Shown here: piece after piece, positions 37,059 through 46,503 of the stretch
How positions within the stretch are numbered: the stretch's first letter is position 1
How the letters are laid out: each line of letters starts with the position of its first letter
DNA from: Streptomyces pactum
GTDB lineage: Bacteria > Actinomycetota > Actinomycetes > Streptomycetales > Streptomycetaceae
Assembly (NCBI RefSeq): GCF_002005225.1
Contig: NZ_CP019724.1
Location: 3,536,501 to 3,600,500 of the forward strand
Length of the DNA: 64,000 bases
Reading direction: 5' to 3'
The notes under the pieces: model-generated
Database searches by the model: none
Told to the model about the DNA's origin: nothing
Seen by the model: only the letters and a program-made list of their open reading frames with translations
Program-made: the position numbers and the translations under genes

Positions 37059-37598
37059 CTTGAAGGAAACACCTCCAACCAACCCCCCAAGCCCCCCGCA
37101 CCGCCCCGAGCCGGACCGGACGCGCAGGCCCCGCAGCCGGACGACGACGCACCCCCCGAGCCCCAGCTCACCGCAGCTCGCTCCCTCGTCGACGCCTTCC
37201 CCGCCCTCTCCCCCGACCTGCGCCACATCCCCCGCGCCATGCGCCCCGAGCTGACGCGCCTCACCGCCCGCTGGCTGGCCGCCGGTCACCCGCCCACCGC
37301 CGTCCGCACGCACATCCTGCGCGGCCTGCCCGACGACGGCACCCCCGTCCACCGCCCCGGCGGCCTCCTACGCCACCTGCTCCGCGACGTACCGCCGTCG
37401 CCATCGCCACCCGCACCGGCTGACCGGCCCGCCACCTCGGCGCCACCGCACCCCGACGACCGCCCCGCCCGGCAGCAACCCCCGGGCCCACGCCTCTCCC
37501 ACCGCCTCGCAGGCACCCGCGAATGCGCGGGCGACCATGTGCAACCGCTGCTCTTCAGGCCCGTGGCGGACGAGACCCACTGCCCGCGTTGCCGCTGA
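37059..37598 (+). pseudogene. C-terminal part of a helix-turn-helix-type Streptomyces protein
   Basis: About 180 codons ending in CPRCR. The segment ARSLVDAFPALSPDLRHIPRAMRPELTRL, then THILRGLPDDGTPVHRPGGLLRHLLRDVPP and GTRECAGDHVQPLLFRPVADETHCPRC, matches from memory the tail of a widespread family of Streptomyces HTH-domain proteins. The N-terminal DNA-binding domain is not in the same frame upstream (that frame is low complexity), so I consider the gene 5'-truncated. There is no supported start codon. Confidence 0.5.
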
Positions 37599-37638
37599 CC
37601 GCAAGGGTTTCCCCCGGAGACCGTGAACCGCCCCGTGT

Positions 37639-37776
37639 CGGTTCGAGGTGTCGCTCATCCACGGACTGCAAGACGGTCGCTACGTAGAGCGAACCACGGC
37701 ACTCGCGGGTACGACCACCCACCTGGACGCCCCGTTCCCGATCGCGATCGATCCGGCTGACCTCTCGCGGCAGTAG
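37639..37776 (+). pseudogene. Uma2-family endonuclease C-terminal fragment
   Basis: About 45 codons before the TAG at 37774-37776. They include GLQDGRYVERTTALAG and LDAPFPIAIDPADL, the usual ending of Uma2 (DUF820) PD-(D/E)XK-fold proteins. The catalytic N-terminal part is absent and no start is available, so this is a dead fragment. Confidence 0.5.
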
Positions 37777-37836
37777 AGCACCGGGGAGACGAGGCAGCGC
37801 GGAACTGCCCACGTTGCCGCTGACGGCGGGCAGGGT

Positions 37837-38058
37837 TCAGCCGGCGACCCGGGGCACGCCGCCCTTGCGGCCCACGCCGAAGGCGATGCGGTAGACGTCC
37901 GGCAGGTCGATGCGGCCGTCGCGGCGGCGGCGCATCACGCCCAGGCCGATCAGTTCCTCGATCAGCAGTTTCTGGTCCTCCGGACAGCGAGGGCCGGTCC
38001 GCACCTTGATCTCGTCGTCGTTCTGGGGCTCGTAGCGCTCAGTGGTGCTGCTCTGAGT
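37837..38058 (-). pseudogene. Start-less tail resembling a BREX ATP-binding protein (BrxD-like)
   Basis: 73 codons open from a TGA at 38059-38061 to the stop at 37837, without a start or ribosome site. They include EDQKLLIEELIGLGVMRRRR, then GRIDLPDVYRIAFGVGRKGG and the end VPRVAG. Codon bias is strong, so it was coding. From memory it resembles the C-terminal winged-helix-like end of BREX type 2 ATP-binding proteins. The assignment is tentative, but together with the PglY-like and helicase-like fragments at 39676-40340 it suggests a decayed defence locus. Confidence 0.4.
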
Positions 38059-38260
38059 TCACCGGCACGGCACGGTTCTCAGGGCTCATGTCACTCGGAC
38101 GGCCCAGCTCTGGTGCACGCGGTGCACGCACGGGATCGTCACCCGAACGTGTGGTCCATTCCGGTCCCGCCCCGGCCGAGGCGGCGGGAAACGTAGCGTC
38201 AGGTGGCTGCGCCCACGCAGCGGGTGGGGCAGGCAGACAGGCAGGGGAAAGGGGCATCGG

Positions 38261-39520
38261 GTGAGCGCGGGCACGGGTGACCGGGGCGGACTGTTCGTCG
38301 ACGGCGCCGACAGCGGGCGTGAGAGCAGGGGTGGTCCGGGCCGGGGGGCGGTGGCCGGCGGGGGGACGGTGATGTTCTCCGACGCCCCCGGCGTCGGTGG
38401 GTCGCCGTCGACGGTTCCCGCCTCGGGGCGCCCCGGTGCGGCCGATGCCGGGGCTGCTTCCGTCCCGCGTGCTCGGCCCGCCCCGCGTCCCCGGGCGGGC
38501 GGTGTCCCTGCCGGGCCCCTGGGTTCGGGGCGGTGGGGGAAGATCGCGCAGCGGATCGTGCCGGACGACCTCCAGCCCGATGTACTGCGCCTGGAGCTGA
38601 CCGAACTCGGGGACGCATTCCGCGCGTATCAGCGGCGCCCCGAACCGGACCTCGCCGTCCTCGCCGAACTCCACGACCGCAAGGCCCGCGCGTTCGCGTT
38701 GTGGGCCGACGTCACCGACGACGCGTCCCTGTGGGAGGAGGCCGTACGTGCGGAAGCGGCGGCGCGGACCACCCGCGAGATGAACGCCAACCGCCTCGGC
38801 ATCGAGGTGGACGGGGACGGACCGGTCGTCGACCGGTTGCTGACCCGGGGCCAGGGCGCTCACGCCCGTGGCGTGCTGGAGTACGTCCGGGCCCACGCCC
38901 CGCTCCCCGGGGCCGAGGCGCGGCTCGCGGTGCTCATGCTCACCCTGCGGGCCGCGCGCGCCGGCACCGGGAACGTCACCGGACAGGATCTCAGCGGCTG
39001 GTTGCAGGGCGATGCCGAGCGGGTGATCCAGGAACTCGCCGACGTCGGCTGGCTGCGTCTGCCGGAGGGGGTCGACGCCGCCGACGCGCTGGACTCCCGG
39101 CCCGAGGAACCCACCCAGGTCACCGTGCCCTCGCTGCTGCCCGCCGAGCCGCGCCCGATCCCCTTCGGCAAGATCACTCGGGCGCGGCTGTCGGGGTGGG
39201 CGCAGAAGGTGGTGGGAGACCGGAAGCTGCGGAAGAAGAAGGCGGGCGCCGCCACCCGGCTCCTCGCCGTGTACACCGCCGCCCACAGCCGTCCCGACGG
39301 GCGGCTCGGTGAGCGGGTCGGTGAGCGGGTCGAAGGCGCCGCGGGCGACGGTGTCGGCCTGGACGCGGTCGCCTCGTTCTGTGGCCTACGGCCCGAGGAT
39401 GTCGCCGAGCACGCCGAGGTGCTGGTCGCCGCCGGCTGGCTCGCGGACGCCTCCGCCGCCGGGGGCAGGCTGCGGGGGCGGCTAGGCGCGCGGGTCCTGC
39501 CGCTGAGCGGGCTGGTGTGA
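38261..39520 (+). CDS. Conserved hypothetical protein with winged-helix-like repeats
   Basis: 419 residues from the GTG at 38261 (GGGAAAGGGG upstream). The first ~90 residues are Gly/Pro/Ala-rich and disordered. The rest is helical: IVPDDLQPDVLRLELTELGDAFRAY, an acidic helix pair, a central LDVGW-type winged-helix-like unit (VIQELADVGWLRLP), a basic patch (RKLRKKKAGAAT) and a second similar unit (VAEHAEVLVAAGWLADASAAGG). The two AGWL/VGWL units suggest a DNA- or nucleoprotein-binding role. No family was recognised. It is intact but lies between gene fragments that look like BREX type 2 remnants. Confidence 0.6.
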   Translation: MSAGTGDRGGLFVDGADSGRESRGGPGRGAVAGGGTVMFSDAPGVGGSPSTVPASGRPGAADAGAASVPRARPAPRPRAGGVPAGPLGSGRWGKIAQRIVPDDLQPDVLRLELTELGDAFRAYQRRPEPDLAVLAELHDRKARAFALWADVTDDASLWEEAVRAEAAARTTREMNANRLGIEVDGDGPVVDRLLTRGQGAHARGVLEYVRAHAPLPGAEARLAVLMLTLRAARAGTGNVTGQDLSGWLQGDAERVIQELADVGWLRLPEGVDAADALDSRPEEPTQVTVPSLLPAEPRPIPFGKITRARLSGWAQKVVGDRKLRKKKAGAATRLLAVYTAAHSRPDGRLGERVGERVEGAAGDGVGLDAVASFCGLRPEDVAEHAEVLVAAGWLADASAAGGRLRGRLGARVLPLSGLV

Positions 39521-39675
39521 CCGGCCACCCCGACAGACGGCGCACCGACCGCTACAGATGGCGGCCGTAGGGCCGAATCACCTGGTCAGGCAGGCCACCG
39601 GAGCGGGATCTTCGAGGCAGGACCACCGCTTCCACCGGCGTCACCTCCTTCGCGGCGTTGGCCGCGTCGCCGTGA

Positions 39676-40340
39676 CTGAAGCTCGTCCAGCAGCTCCTGC
39701 AGCGCAACGCCGACGCCGCCGTGGGCCGGCTGATCCCCCTCGGCGACCTGTGGGACGTGCTCGTCGACGGCACGGGCGCCGCCTTCACCGACCGGCTCAA
39801 GCGCGAGTCGGAGGCCGCCGTGAAGTTCTACGCCAAGGCGCGCACCCACCTGCTCGGCAAGTACGGCTCCGACACCCACACCGACTTCCTGGCCGACCAC
39901 CGTTCGTCAGGACGCTGCTGCTGGGCGCGCTCGCTCCCGACGTGCCCGCGCTGCGCCGGCTGACGGGCGCACGGCTCGCGGCCCTCAACCACGGCTCGGT
40001 GCGCTCGCGGACCGTGCCCGCCGGGGACGTCGTCGTACGGCGGATGCGGGACCTGCGCGACGACGTGACCGCGCCGCCGTGGCGGACGGCGGTGGCGGAC
40101 GCCGGGACGGGGCGCACCCTGCCCGAAGTGGACCCCGACGCGGTCCGCGGCCTGAAGTTCGCCGAAGCCCTTCCTCCGCGCCTGGCGGAGGCCACCCTCG
40201 CGGCGCGCCTGACGGATGAGGAAGGCGCCCGAGCGGCTCTCGCGGAGCCTGTGCGTTCGTCAGGGGAACAGCCCCGTAGGGAGCGCGTCGCCACACCCGG
40301 CGACGAGCTCCGCCGGGCGGACGCGCACCCGGTGCCGTGA
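39676..40340 (+). pseudogene. Frameshifted PglY-like fragment fused to a helicase-like tail
   Basis: From 39676 the frame reads LVQQLLQRNADAAVGRLIPL, GDLWDVLVDGTGAAFTDRLK and so on to LADH at about 39900. A one-base deletion then shifts the frame. The other frame continues seamlessly with RFVRTLLLGALAPDVPALRR, LTGARLAALNHGSVRSRTVP and DVVVRRMRDL. From memory this matches the phage-resistance ATPase PglY of BREX type 2. From about 40070 the sequence changes to TLPEVDPDAVRGLKFAEALP, PRLAEATLAARLTDEEGAR and LAEPV, which resembles the tail of Lhr-like DEAD/DEAH helicases such as BrxHI. There is no start codon. It appears to be an internal deletion joining two defence genes. Confidence 0.5.
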
Positions 40341-40346
40341 ACGCAC

Positions 40347-40380
40347 GGTGCCCAGCACCCCCGTAGGGGTACTGGGCACC
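40347..40380. terminator. groEL terminator
   Basis: GGTGCCCAG-c-ACCCC (40347-40361) pairs with GGGGT-a-CTGGGCACC (40366-40380), with one mismatch and a CGTA loop. It lies 38 bp after the groEL stop. Confidence 0.85.
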
Positions 40381-40417
40381 GTCGGCTCGGTCGGCCGGGC
40401 TCAGCTCAGCGCAGCGC

Positions 40418-42109
<1,692 letters not shown>

Positions 42110-42161
42110 TTATGGACGCGGGAGCCAGGGGCGCAGCTGGAAAGCAAGGTGCTTCGGTGAA

Positions 42162-42470
42162 CTACTTCTCGACGATCGCGAGCACGTCGCGGGCCGAGAG
42201 GACGAGGTACTCCTCGCCGTTGTACTTCACCTCGGTGCCGCCGTACTTGCTGTAGAGCACGACGTCACCGACGGTGACGTCGAGCGGAAGACGGTTGCCG
42301 TCCTCGAAGCGGCCCGGGCCCACGGCCAGGACGACGCCCTCCTGGGGCTTCTCCTTGGCGGTGTCCGGAATGACCAGGCCCGAAGCCGTGGTCTGCTCGG
42401 CGTCGAGCGGCTGGACCACAATGCGGTCCTCGAGCGGCTTGATGGCAACCTTGGAGCTGGTGGTCGTCAC
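42162..42470 (-). CDS. groES: GroES co-chaperonin
   Basis: 102 residues. It contains [36 protein letters not shown] (with the mobile loop ASGLVIPD), AVGPGR, and ends in [14 protein letters not shown]. It caps GroEL in ATP-dependent protein folding. The gene heads the groES-groEL1 operon, with two CIRCE operators and a promoter directly upstream. Confidence 0.98.
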   Translation of the reverse strand: MTTTSSKVAIKPLEDRIVVQPLDAEQTTASGLVIPDTAKEKPQEGVVLAVGPGRFEDGNRLPLDVTVGDVVLYSKYGGTEVKYNGEEYLVLSARDVLAIVEK

Positions 42471-42569
42471 GATCCGACCTCCCCCTTCGGAGATCTCACG
42501 GGGTTAACTGTCTGAGGTGGCGACCAGGTGGATCCGTCGTCGCGGGTGCCGGACCTGCCCGTCGCGTAG

Positions 42570-42596
42570 TTGGCACTCTCCAGTGGGGAGTGCCAG
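42570..42596. promoter_or_regulatory. CIRCE operator 1 (HrcA site)
   Basis: TTGGCACTC, nine bases, GAGTGCCAG. The arms match the CIRCE consensus (TTAGCACTC-N9-GAGTGCTAA) with few changes. It lies between the predicted promoter and groES, so HrcA binding would block transcription or initiation. Confidence 0.88.
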
Positions 42597-42601
42597 GTCC
42601 G

Positions 42602-42631
42602 AGACTATGACCGCGATTAGCACTCGGTCAA
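42602..42631 (-). promoter_or_regulatory. groES promoter
   Basis: On the minus strand TTGACC (42626-42631) and TAGTCT (42602-42607) are separated by 18 bases. The -35 element lies inside the spacer of the second CIRCE, so the operator and promoter overlap. Confidence 0.6.
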
Positions 42632-42643
42632 GCGGAGTGCCAA
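42617..42643. promoter_or_regulatory. CIRCE operator 2 (HrcA site)
   Basis: TTAGCACTC, nine bases, GAGTGCCAA. It is a nearly perfect CIRCE overlapping the -35 region of the groES promoter. Together with operator 1 it makes a double operator 47 bp centre to centre. Confidence 0.92.
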
Positions 42644-42715
42644 TGCCGGCGGCGCGTCGGCGGTATTTCGGCGCAAGCGGGGGGTCCGCGGGCTGCCGCC
42701 CCCGGCATCGAGAAG

Positions 42716-43435
42716 TCAGAGGTAGTCCCCCAGGCGTCCCACCCGCAGCCCCTGCTCCTCGATCTCCGCCAGCAAACGTTCCGTGCGGGCACTCAGGCCC
42801 AGGCCCGTCGGGTGGTCCGGGGCGACGGACACGATGTCGCCGGGGTGGAGGCGGGCGTTGCCGCGGGTGTAGGTGAGGTCGCCGCCGGGGTTCAGGACCG
42901 CCCGCCACAGGACGACCGCCGTGATGCCGCAGTCGGCGGCGGCGCGCAGGGTGGTGGTGTCGTACCTGCCGTGGGGCGGGCGGAAGAGATGCGGGCGGAC
43001 GCCGAAACGGGATTTGAGCTTGGTCTGCTGGCCGCAGATCTCGGCGCGCTGGCCGGCGTAGGGCAGGCCGCGCAGGGAGCGGTGGTCCAGGGTGTGGTTC
43101 TGCAGGCTCGCGCCGACCGAGCGGAGCCGGGCGAAGTGGCCGTACGCCGGTCCGGCGACGGTGTCGGTGAGGAACAGGGTGACCGGGAGCCGGTGTGCGC
43201 GGACCAGGTCGGCGAAGTGCGGGTCGCGCTCGGCGCTGTCGTCGAAGGTGAGGAAGACGACCCGGTCGGTGGTGCGGACGTGGTCCACGACGGGCGGCAG
43301 GTTCTGACCCCGGTAGCTGCCCTGAGCGGGCTCTCCGGCCGCCGGCTGCTGCGCGGGGCCGGCTGACTGGGCGCAGCCGGTGAGCAGTACGGCGGCCAGG
43401 GCGGCCCCGGCGGGCCGGAACCGCCCGCGCCTCAC
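42716..43435 (-). CDS. Polysaccharide deacetylase lipoprotein, divergent copy
   Basis: 239 residues from the GTG at 43435, which overlaps the stop of the upstream paralogue (GTGA). The signal peptide has the lipobox LLTGC. NodB-type motifs: the first is LTFDDS, where most enzymes have DDG; the second is HTLDH; the third is RPPHGRYD. The metal ligands (Asp, His, His) therefore remain, with only the Gly after the Asp pair changed. It may deacetylate peptidoglycan or exopolysaccharide outside the membrane. It is a tandem duplicate of the next gene. Confidence 0.88.
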   Translation of the reverse strand: MRRGRFRPAGAALAAVLLTGCAQSAGPAQQPAAGEPAQGSYRGQNLPPVVDHVRTTDRVVFLTFDDSAERDPHFADLVRAHRLPVTLFLTDTVAGPAYGHFARLRSVGASLQNHTLDHRSLRGLPYAGQRAEICGQQTKLKSRFGVRPHLFRPPHGRYDTTTLRAAADCGITAVVLWRAVLNPGGDLTYTRGNARLHPGDIVSVAPDHPTGLGLSARTERLLAEIEEQGLRVGRLGDYL

Positions 43436-44373
43436 AGGTAGTCCTCCAGCCGGGCCACGGCGTATCCCTCGGCGGTGACCTTGTCGAGGAACTCGCGCAC
43501 CATGTCGCGCATGGTGCCGCCCCAGTCGTCCTCGCCCCGGAAGTGGGTGAGGACGATGTCGCCGGGGTGGATCTCCCGGTCCCACTCGCGGTAGTCCCAG
43601 TGGTCGGCGAAGACCTCCTCGTTCCAGATCGGGGCGTACTCGATGCCACAGGCCTTCGCCGCGCGCAGGGTGTCGCGGTCGTAGTTGCCGTAGGGCGGGC
43701 GGAAGACGGTGGGGCGCTTGCCGTAGCGCTTCTCGATCACGTCCTGCATACCGCAGATCTCGCGCTTCTGCTCGGCGTAGGACAGGCCGGGCAGGTAGGG
43801 GTGGTGGAGGGTGTGGTTGTTGAGGGTGACGCCTCTGTCCTGCATCTTCTTGAAGTAGCCGTAGTCCTCCTTCGCCAGGTAGTCGCTGAGGAAGGCGGTG
43901 TACGGGATCTTCAGCTCGCTCATCATCCGCAGGAACGCCGGGTCCTTCTCGGCGCCGTCGTCGATGGTGAGGAAGACGATCTTCTCCTTGGTCGGGATCG
44001 AGGTGAAGACCGGCGGGAGGTTCTTCTGGCCGGTCACCTCGAAGCCTTCGCGCGCCTTGATCTCCGGCTTGCGGGCCGGGGGCGGCGGGGCCGTCAGCGG
44101 GACCTTCTTCAGGTTCCAGCGCTTGGCGGCGGCGACCCGGGCGGCCTGGGCCGCGCGCAGCTTGGACGCGTAGGCGTCGAGCGCTCGGGCCGGGGGCGCC
44201 TGGAGGGGCTGCCGGCCGGCGGCGCCCCGCACCTCGGAGGCGTCCTGCGCACAGCCGGAGGCGAGGGCGGCGACGGCGAGCGCGGCGACACCGCCGCGCA
44301 TCCGGAGCCCTGGTGAAGACGCCCGGAACACCCTGACCGCCCGGCTTTTGTCATTTTGTACGACTGCTCGCAT
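43432..44373 (-). CDS. Polysaccharide deacetylase lipoprotein
   Basis: 313 residues from the ATG at 44373; an ATG at 44301 would give a shorter signal peptide and is also plausible. The lipobox is LASGC. A Lys/Ala-rich linker leads to the NodB domain with TIDDGAEKD, HTLHH and RPPYGNYDRDTLRAA, and the C-terminal HPGDIVLTHF motif with the catalytic His. It is an extracytoplasmic metal-dependent N-deacetylase, first gene of a two-gene operon with its paralogue. Confidence 0.9.
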   Translation of the reverse strand: MRAVVQNDKSRAVRVFRASSPGLRMRGGVAALAVAALASGCAQDASEVRGAAGRQPLQAPPARALDAYASKLRAAQAARVAAAKRWNLKKVPLTAPPPPARKPEIKAREGFEVTGQKNLPPVFTSIPTKEKIVFLTIDDGAEKDPAFLRMMSELKIPYTAFLSDYLAKEDYGYFKKMQDRGVTLNNHTLHHPYLPGLSYAEQKREICGMQDVIEKRYGKRPTVFRPPYGNYDRDTLRAAKACGIEYAPIWNEEVFADHWDYREWDREIHPGDIVLTHFRGEDDWGGTMRDMVREFLDKVTAEGYAVARLEDYL

Positions 44374-44463
44374 GGTGCCGGATCCTCGCAGTCCCCGGCC
44401 GCCGAACCCGGCCCGACACCGCGCCGCAGGCACACCATCCACCGACTGGCCCACAATGTTCCG

Positions 44464-45639
44464 GTGAACGACCTCGACGCCCTCCTCGCCCTGCTCACCC
44501 CCGAGGGCCGCGCCCTCCTCGACGAGGTGCGCGACACCGACCCGGCGCGGGAACTCGCGGTCGCCACCCGGCTGCGGCGGGCGCACCCCGCCGAGCTGGT
44601 GTCGGCGGCCCTCGGACAGGCGCGGCTGCGGCAACGGGCGGCGGCGAAGTTCGGGGCCGAGGACGCCGGGCGCATGTTCTTCACGCCCAACGGGGTCGAG
44701 CAGTCGACGCGGGCGAGCGTGGCCGCGTACCGGGCCGGGCGGATGTCGGTCCTGGGCGTGACCTCGGTCGCCGACCTGTGCTGCGGGATCGGGGGCGACG
44801 CGATCGCGCTGGCCAGGGCCGGGATCCGGGTGCTGGCCGTGGACCGGGACCCGGCGACGGCCGCCGCGGCCCGCGCCAACGCCGAGGCCCTGGGGCTGGC
44901 TGAGCTGATCGAGGTGCGCGAGGCGGATGTGACCGAGGTGGACACGAGTGGGTACGACGCCGTGTTCGTCGATCCCGCGCGGCGGGGCGGGCGGGGCCGC
45001 GTCTTCGACCCCGAGGCGTACTCGCCGCCGCTGTCCTGGGCGGTCGCGGCGGCCCGTACGGCCTCCCGCGCCGCCGCGCTGAAGGTCGCGCCGGGCATTC
45101 CGCACGAGGCGGTGCCGGACGGCGCCGAGGCGGAGTGGATCTCGGACGGCGGGGACGTGAAGGAGGCCGTCCTGTGGTTCGGCACCGCGCCGGGGACGGT
45201 GCGGGCCACGCTGCTGCCGGGGCCCCGCACCCTGCTCGGCACCGGCCTGCCCGACCCGGGGGTCCGCACGCCCGGCCGGTACCTGTACGAGCCGGACGGC
45301 GCCGTCATCCGTGCCCATCTGGTCGCCGAGGCCGCCGAGCGGGTCGGCGGCGGGCTGCTGGACGCGACCATCGCCTACGTCACCGCGGACGAGCTGGTGC
45401 CGACGCCGTACGCCAGGGCGTACGAGATCACCGACCGGATGCCCTTCAACGTGAAGAAGCTGAAGGCGTTGCTGCGGGAGCGCCGGGTGGGCGTCCTGAC
45501 CGTGAAGAAGCGGGGCTCGGCGGTCGAGCCGGAGGAACTGCGGCGGAAGGTCAAACCCCAGGGGCCGAACGCGGCGACGGTGTTCATGACCCGGGTCGCG
45601 GGGGCGCCGACGATGCTGATCGGGCACCCGGTGCGCTAG
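44464..45639 (+). CDS. THUMP-like class I SAM-dependent methyltransferase
   Basis: 391 residues from the GTG at 44464. SAM-binding motif I is VADLCCGIGGDAIALARAG, and motif II ends in the acidic residue of VLAVDRD. The catalytic-type motif is FVDPARRGGRGRVFDPEAYSP. The C-terminal THUMP-like domain carries the basic surface NVKKLKALLRERRVG and LRRKVKPQGPN, suited to RNA binding. It is probably an RNA methyltransferase; the substrate is unknown. It is divergent from the deacetylase pair, with a 90-bp gap. An 860-bp repeat array starts directly after its stop. Confidence 0.88.
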   Translation: MNDLDALLALLTPEGRALLDEVRDTDPARELAVATRLRRAHPAELVSAALGQARLRQRAAAKFGAEDAGRMFFTPNGVEQSTRASVAAYRAGRMSVLGVTSVADLCCGIGGDAIALARAGIRVLAVDRDPATAAAARANAEALGLAELIEVREADVTEVDTSGYDAVFVDPARRGGRGRVFDPEAYSPPLSWAVAAARTASRAAALKVAPGIPHEAVPDGAEAEWISDGGDVKEAVLWFGTAPGTVRATLLPGPRTLLGTGLPDPGVRTPGRYLYEPDGAVIRAHLVAEAAERVGGGLLDATIAYVTADELVPTPYARAYEITDRMPFNVKKLKALLRERRVGVLTVKKRGSAVEPEELRRKVKPQGPNAATVFMTRVAGAPTMLIGHPVR

Positions 45640-45649
45640 CGGTCTAGAT

Positions 45650-46500
45650 CACCAGCGGGGCGGTCACGGGCGGTCGGCGGTCGAGGGCGCGGGGTGCTCG
45701 GCGGGCGCGGGCGGTCGCGGGCGGGCGCGGGCGCGGGCGGACGCAGACGCTCGGCGGACGGCGGACGGCGGGCGCGGGCACTCGGCGGACGGCGGGCGCG
45801 GGCACTTGGCGGACGGCGGGCGCGGGCGGCGGGCACGGGATGCTCAGCCGTCGCGGGCGCGGGGTGCTCAGCGGGCGCGGGCGCGGGCGGACGCAGACGC
45901 TCGGCGGACGGCGGACAGCGGACGGCGGGCGCGGGCACTCGGCGGTCGGCGGGCGCGGGCGGCGGGCGCGGAATGCTCAGCCGTCGCGGGCGGACGCAGA
46001 CGGACGGCGGACGGCGGACGGCGGGCGCGGGCACTCGGCGGGCGCGGGCGGCGGGCGGCGGGCGCGGGATGCTCAGCCGTCGCGGGCGCGGGGTGCTCAG
46101 CGGGCGCGGGCGGACGCAGACGCTCGGCGGACGGCGGACAGCGGACGGCGGGCGCGGGCACTCGGCGGTCGGCGGGCGCGGGCGGCGGGCGCGGAATGCT
46201 CAGCCGTCGCGGGCGGACGCAGACGGACGGCGGACGGCGGACGGCGGGCGCGGGCACTCGGCGGGCGCGGGCGGCGGGCGCGGGCACTCGGCGGGCGCGG
46301 GCGGCGGGCGCGGGATGCTCAGCGGGCGCGGGCGCGGGGTGCTCAGCGGGCGCGGGCGCGGGCGCGGGCGGGCGCAGACGCTCGGCGGACGGCGGACGCG
46401 GGGCGCGTGCCCGAAGGCGTCGGGCTCCGGGCGCGGGGCGCAGCGGGCAGACCGCGCGACCGGCGCGGGTGTCAGGCGGGGCGGGCGGCACGGCTCGCAC
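45650..46500. repeat. GC-rich minisatellite array (~850 bp)
   Basis: Almost the whole interval consists of permutations of GGCGGGCGCGGGC, CACTCGGCGG, GGACGGC and ATGCTCAGC. A higher-order repeat of 223-229 bp is visible: the block beginning ATGCTCAGCCGTCGCGGGCG at 45840 recurs at 46069, and the blocks around 45891 and 46114 are the same. Guanine is heavily concentrated on the plus strand, giving many potential G-quadruplexes. Several frames lack stop codons only because the array has few TA dinucleotides; codon pattern and composition do not support a protein. Confidence 0.85.
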
Positions 46501-46503
46501 GCC

